A stretch of 7,189 nt of DNA from Promethearchaeia archaeon (GTDB lineage: Archaea > Asgardarchaeota > Lokiarchaeia > Sigyniarchaeales > SOKP01), in contig JAHQWX010000087.1 of assembly GCA_029856375.1 (NCBI GenBank), positions 1 to 7,189 on the forward strand, given 5' to 3'. Every line of letters starts with the position of its first letter. Positions within the stretch are counted from its first letter, which is position 1. Shown piece after piece: positions 4,609 through 7,189 of the stretch. Under the pieces are notes generated by a model, which saw only the letters and a list, made by a program, of their open reading frames with translations, searched no databases and was not told the origin of the DNA. Position numbers and translations under genes: made by a program.

Positions 4609-5848
4609 GTCGGCCATGGGAACGATAGTCTTATGTATTATGGTCGATGTTTTAGGATATTCGATGATCTTGCCCTTATTGCCGCATATTATTAACGAGG
4701 TTTTTGGGGCGCCTCCTCTTTTAACTGGTATAATAATTGCTTCGAATGCAGCTGCAGCATTTTTATTCGCTCCAATCTGGGGAAAACTAAGCGATATATA
4801 CGGGAGAAAGCCTCTTTTACTAATTTCTCAATTTGGAACTCTTGCTTCTTTCATATTGTTAGGATTATCAAATTCAATTTTTATGATTTTTACATCTAGA
4901 ATCCTTGATGGCGTGTTTGGAGGACAGATCCCTGTAATCCGAGCCTATGTTAACGATATAACGGAAGCAGAAACTCGTTCAACTCAAGTAGGAAAATTTA
5001 CGGCTGTAATGGCTTTCGGTATGATTTTCGGTCCAGCTATCGGCGGAATTGCGGGAAATGTAATTTGGCAAATCCCCCCTTTTATCGCATCAGTGCTCTC
5101 ATCAGTTTCAATTATATTAGTCTTGAGATTCTTAGTCGAAAGTATGCCTAAAGAGCGAATTTTAGAAATAAAGGAAAGAAAAAAGCAAAATATGGAACAG
5201 AGTGGAGATGATAAATCTAATGTCCTTACTAAAGTCGTCGTTCTCCGATTGGGGATGGTATTTCTTATGAATTTTGTCGTCGTTTTATTTAATACGAGCT
5301 TTCCTTATGTCCTTGGGGCTAGATACGGTTTAGCTATTGTCTTTATTGGGTTGTTTGCGGCAACTTCAGGCGTTATTATGATAATCGTAGGTGCTGGTTT
5401 GATGAAACCTTTGAATACTAAATTTGGAGAATCGAAAATGTTTGTTTCAGCAATAATTATTGGAATTAGCGTTTCTTTATTGTATCCGTTCATGATCGAA
5501 GCGTGGTGGTTGTTTATTTTTATATTTCCTTTTGTTTTCTCGAATGTATTTACTCGGACGATTACTCAAACTGCGCTCAGTAAGGCTGTCGAAGAAGATA
5601 AACAAGGAGTTGTGTCAGGTTACGCTTCTAACATGCAATCTATTGGCCAAATTATTGCTCCGATTCTTGCTTATTCATATTTAGATGTAGGAACGATATT
5701 GTTCTTAGGATTAACCGTGGACGCGTATTTTCTTATAGGTATAACTTGCGCTCTATCGATGTCCATACTACTCGTCCTTGGAATAATTGACATTCGAAAA
5801 CATTCAAAGGATTTTTCCAAACCAAAACAATTAGAAACAAAGAATTAA
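4562..5848 (+). CDS. Major facilitator superfamily transporter (DHA1/TetA-like drug:H+ antiporter type)
   Basis: This 428-residue membrane protein has about twelve hydrophobic spans in two groups of six (about 18-40, 53-73, 84-104, 106-130, 147-167, 170-192, then 226-250, 257-280, 292-310, 313-335, 354-375, 387-409). A charged cytoplasmic loop rich in K/E (about 194-223) separates the halves. Motif A is GKLSDIYGRKP (74-84) in loop 2-3. The TM4 signature RILDGVFGGQIP (113-124) and the antiporter motif C GPAIGG (157-162) in TM5 place it with 12-span multidrug/tetracycline-type exporters. The substrate cannot be told from sequence; motif C is known mainly in drug:proton antiporters, so export is inferred. 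The ATG at 4562 follows an AT-rich leader, and the first codons belong to a local direct repeat. It appears to be a separate unit between the GTPase and LuxE-like genes. Confidence 0.9.
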   Translation: MENHREKLERFNINQKSAMGTIVLCIMVDVLGYSMILPLLPHIINEVFGAPPLLTGIIIASNAAAAFLFAPIWGKLSDIYGRKPLLLISQFGTLASFILLGLSNSIFMIFTSRILDGVFGGQIPVIRAYVNDITEAETRSTQVGKFTAVMAFGMIFGPAIGGIAGNVIWQIPPFIASVLSSVSIILVLRFLVESMPKERILEIKERKKQNMEQSGDDKSNVLTKVVVLRLGMVFLMNFVVVLFNTSFPYVLGARYGLAIVFIGLFAATSGVIMIIVGAGLMKPLNTKFGESKMFVSAIIIGISVSLLYPFMIEAWWLFIFIFPFVFSNVFTRTITQTALSKAVEEDKQGVVSGYASNMQSIGQIIAPILAYSYLDVGTILFLGLTVDAYFLIGITCALSMSILLVLGIIDIRKHSKDFSKPKQLETKN

Positions 5849-5956
5849 AAAAAAATGCTAAAGCTCCTTCTTCCATAGCTGATTTTTCTACAAATTTCTT
5901 GAGAAAATATTTAATAGTTATCTCTGATATTCAATTTTATGGGAAAAATAATGTTT

Positions 5957-5970
5957 GAAAAGCCTTATAT
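5957..5970 (+). promoter_or_regulatory. BRE/TATA promoter candidate for the LuxE-like gene
   Basis: GAAAA followed by GCC and TTATAT matches the archaeal BRE-TATA arrangement. It predicts transcription from about 5993 and a leader of roughly 80 bases that contains the Shine-Dalgarno sequence at 6059-6063. Another AT-rich match lies near 5900-5917, so the choice is tentative. Confidence 0.35.
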
Positions 5971-6058
5971 CCAATTAATATTGTTGAATATCTTTCAGCA
6001 GAAATCCTAAATCAAAAGAAATTTAAAAAAATCTAGATTTAATTATGAAAGTAAAAAA

Positions 6059-6063
6059 GAGGT
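6059..6063 (+). promoter_or_regulatory. Ribosome binding site of the LuxE-like gene
   Basis: GAGGT sits nine bases before the ATG at 6073. The nearby ATGs (6045, 6065) stop after a few codons, so this site decides the start. Having a leader with a Shine-Dalgarno sequence sets this gene apart from the probably leaderless genes elsewhere in the window. Confidence 0.55.
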
Positions 6064-6072
6064 TATGAAATA

Positions 6073-7189
6073 ATGGAAATATCTAGTCTCTTCATTCCTA
6101 ACGAAAAAATTCGCTCTATTATTAATTCAGATTATGAAAATAATCAATTTATGAATTTAATGAGGGAAATCACTATTGAATCTATTGAGTCAAATTCTAT
6201 CTATAAGAAATTAGTTGAAAATGAAAAATTTAATCCTGATGATCTGAATAAATTAGACGATTTAGCCCAAATTCCTTATTTACCTTCTCATCTTTTCAAG
6301 GAATCCGTAAACATGTTTAAGAAATTCTTAAAAATACCTTTAAACTCTCCAGAGTTTAATATGTGGAACGTGTCATCGTGTACATGTGGAGATCCCTCCC
6401 TAGTTGGACGTTCAATAGATGATAACGAATTTTTAGCGAGTATGACGATTAAGTGTATTTATGATTTCATACCAATTCCAAAAGATCAATGGGACAACAC
6501 GCACTCGTTTAATTTCTCTCCGAGTATTAAATTCTTGAATAGAATTGCACAGAGGTATACTAAAATCAGACCGGTTGTATTATATAGCAGTAATTTACAT
6601 AAAATCACAAAAAGAATGTCAAATCCGTATTTCTTAATTAAATTTTTTCCAATAAAGGCGATTAAAGAGATCATTAAAAGACGTAGCCTTGTAGGAGCTT
6701 TTGGAATAAATTCGAAATATGTAATTGAAAAAATCAATAAAAATCTGAAAAAACCAAAAGAGAAACAAAAATTTATCTCATTTGGCGGGAGCTTACAATT
6801 ATTAAACAGTTTTATTACTAAATATTTAGTAGAACGCAACCTAAAATTTAATCTTCCTGATAGTGTTGTCAATGTAGGTGGTGGGGGATGGGATGGACAT
6901 AAATCTCAATTGAAATTTCCTCCAATAGACAAAGCAAAATTTGTTTCCGATTGTAACGAAAAATTAGGGACCAAAGCTGAGAGGATCACTGATATATATG
7001 GGTTTACCGAAACTCCAATTATTTTCGGCAGTCACTGGTCGGAAAAACATCAAGACTTCATTTTCCATTGTCCACCCCAAGGAAAAATTATAATTAGAGA
7101 TTTAGAAACTCAAGATCCTCTTAAAACGATAGGAGATGAGGGTTTTCTCGAAGTACTTACACCTTTTGGAGTAGATGCGTCAGTAAATC
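6073..7189 (+). CDS. LuxE-like acyl-protein synthetase (3' end outside window)
   Basis: The frame is open for 372 codons to the right edge with no stop, so this is the N-terminal bulk of a longer protein. It resembles the LuxE family of the acyl-adenylate-forming superfamily: the reference enzyme activates a fatty acid with ATP and holds it as a thioester for reduction by LuxC. Matching features are an entry region IPYLPSHLFKES (67-78), GGGWDGHKS (269-277, like GGGWK in LuxE), DIYGFTET (307-314, the adenylation motif like DxYGMTE), HCPPQGKIIIRDLET (332-346), and GDEGFLEV (354-361). The usual phosphate-loop motif SSGTTG reads SSCTCG (101-106), with cysteines at 103 and 105, which is unusual. 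Many archaeal and bacterial LuxE homologues have nothing to do with light and work in lipid or surface-glycan pathways, so the acyl substrate is unknown. A LuxC-like reductase should be looked for just to the right. The start is set by a Shine-Dalgarno sequence at 6059. The AT-rich codon use matches its neighbours. Confidence 0.82.
   Translation, partial: MEISSLFIPNEKIRSIINSDYENNQFMNLMREITIESIESNSIYKKLVENEKFNPDDLNKLDDLAQIPYLPSHLFKESVNMFKKFLKIPLNSPEFNMWNVSSCTCGDPSLVGRSIDDNEFLASMTIKCIYDFIPIPKDQWDNTHSFNFSPSIKFLNRIAQRYTKIRPVVLYSSNLHKITKRMSNPYFLIKFFPIKAIKEIIKRRSLVGAFGINSKYVIEKINKNLKKPKEKQKFISFGGSLQLLNSFITKYLVERNLKFNLPDSVVNVGGGGWDGHKSQLKFPPIDKAKFVSDCNEKLGTKAERITDIYGFTETPIIFGSHWSEKHQDFIFHCPPQGKIIIRDLETQDPLKTIGDEGFLEVLTPFGVDASVN
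6340..6359. repeat. Perfect 9-bp inverted repeat inside the LuxE-like gene
   Basis: The arms TTAAACTCT and AGAGTTTAA are exact reverse complements separated by CC. They lie over codons for P-L-N-S-P-E-F-N, just before the altered phosphate-loop motif. The spacing is that of a dimeric DNA-binding protein site rather than an RNA hairpin, since a two-base loop is too tight. It may be chance. Confidence 0.5.

Noticed and set aside
5305..5493. Minus-strand 62-residue frame inside the MFS gene
   Set aside because: It is a complementary shadow of transmembrane codons.
5849..6072. Small ORF at 5952 (about 19 codons) before the LuxE-like gene
   Set aside because: It is very short, without a ribosome binding site, and overlaps the likely promoter.
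6486..6872. Minus-strand 128-residue frame inside the LuxE-like gene
   Set aside because: Although long and hydrophobic, it is fully antisense to a continuous frame with recognisable LuxE motifs. Its hydrophobicity comes from the complement of Lys/Asn-rich codons.
1..7189. CRISPR array, insertion sequence, tRNA or rRNA
   Set aside because: No regularly spaced repeats, transposase-like frame with terminal repeats, cloverleaf sequence or rRNA motif was seen anywhere in the window.

Overview
The window looks like a piece of an AT-rich archaeal chromosome, most likely from an Asgard (Promethearchaeota) lineage. The archaeal signals are a Sec61-gamma-type SecE directly after FtsY, an archaeal-type DnaG (N-terminal motif GAIFGQTEGLL plus TOPRIM), TATA-like boxes about 25 bases before start codons (leaderless geometry), and U-tract ends. 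The Asgard hint is a complete Rab/Ras-like small GTPase beside a GET3/ArsA-type ATPase; the phylum is inferred, not proven.

Layout: 2-534 (+) holds the 3' end of ftsY and then secE, a membrane-protein insertion unit. 598-1014 (+) is an OsmC-family thiol protein that meets dnaG tail to tail, the stop codons overlapping by 4 bases. 1011-2266 (-) is dnaG. 2267-2798 is a long divergent AT-rich interval with one possible 54-residue ORF. 2799-3833 (+) is a GET3/ArsA ATPase, 3918-4442 (+) a small GTPase, 4562-5848 (+) a 12-TM MFS transporter, and 6073 to the right edge (+) a LuxE-like acyl-protein synthetase cut by the window end.

The most striking object is in dnaG. The long reading frame lacks the conserved N-terminus, but that N-terminus is present just upstream in another frame. 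It is separated by exactly 29 bases that carry stop codons in the frames that matter. Removing the 29 bases rejoins ...GAIFGQ to TEGLLSDLDLREL, the canonical archaeal DnaG sequence. The RNA around the joint folds into a bulge-helix-bulge-like element, and the cuts expected from the tRNA-splicing endonuclease rule fall at frame-correct positions. I read this as a very small archaeal mRNA intron, with ribosome bypassing as the main alternative. The first exon also has no ATG/GTG/TTG in frame, which may mean an ATT start or a second interruption.

Functionally, SRP receptor (FtsY), translocon (SecE), a GET3-like targeting ATPase and a Rab/Ras-like GTPase within 4.5 kb suggest a neighbourhood rich in membrane targeting genes, though dnaG and osmC in between show that this is not one operon.
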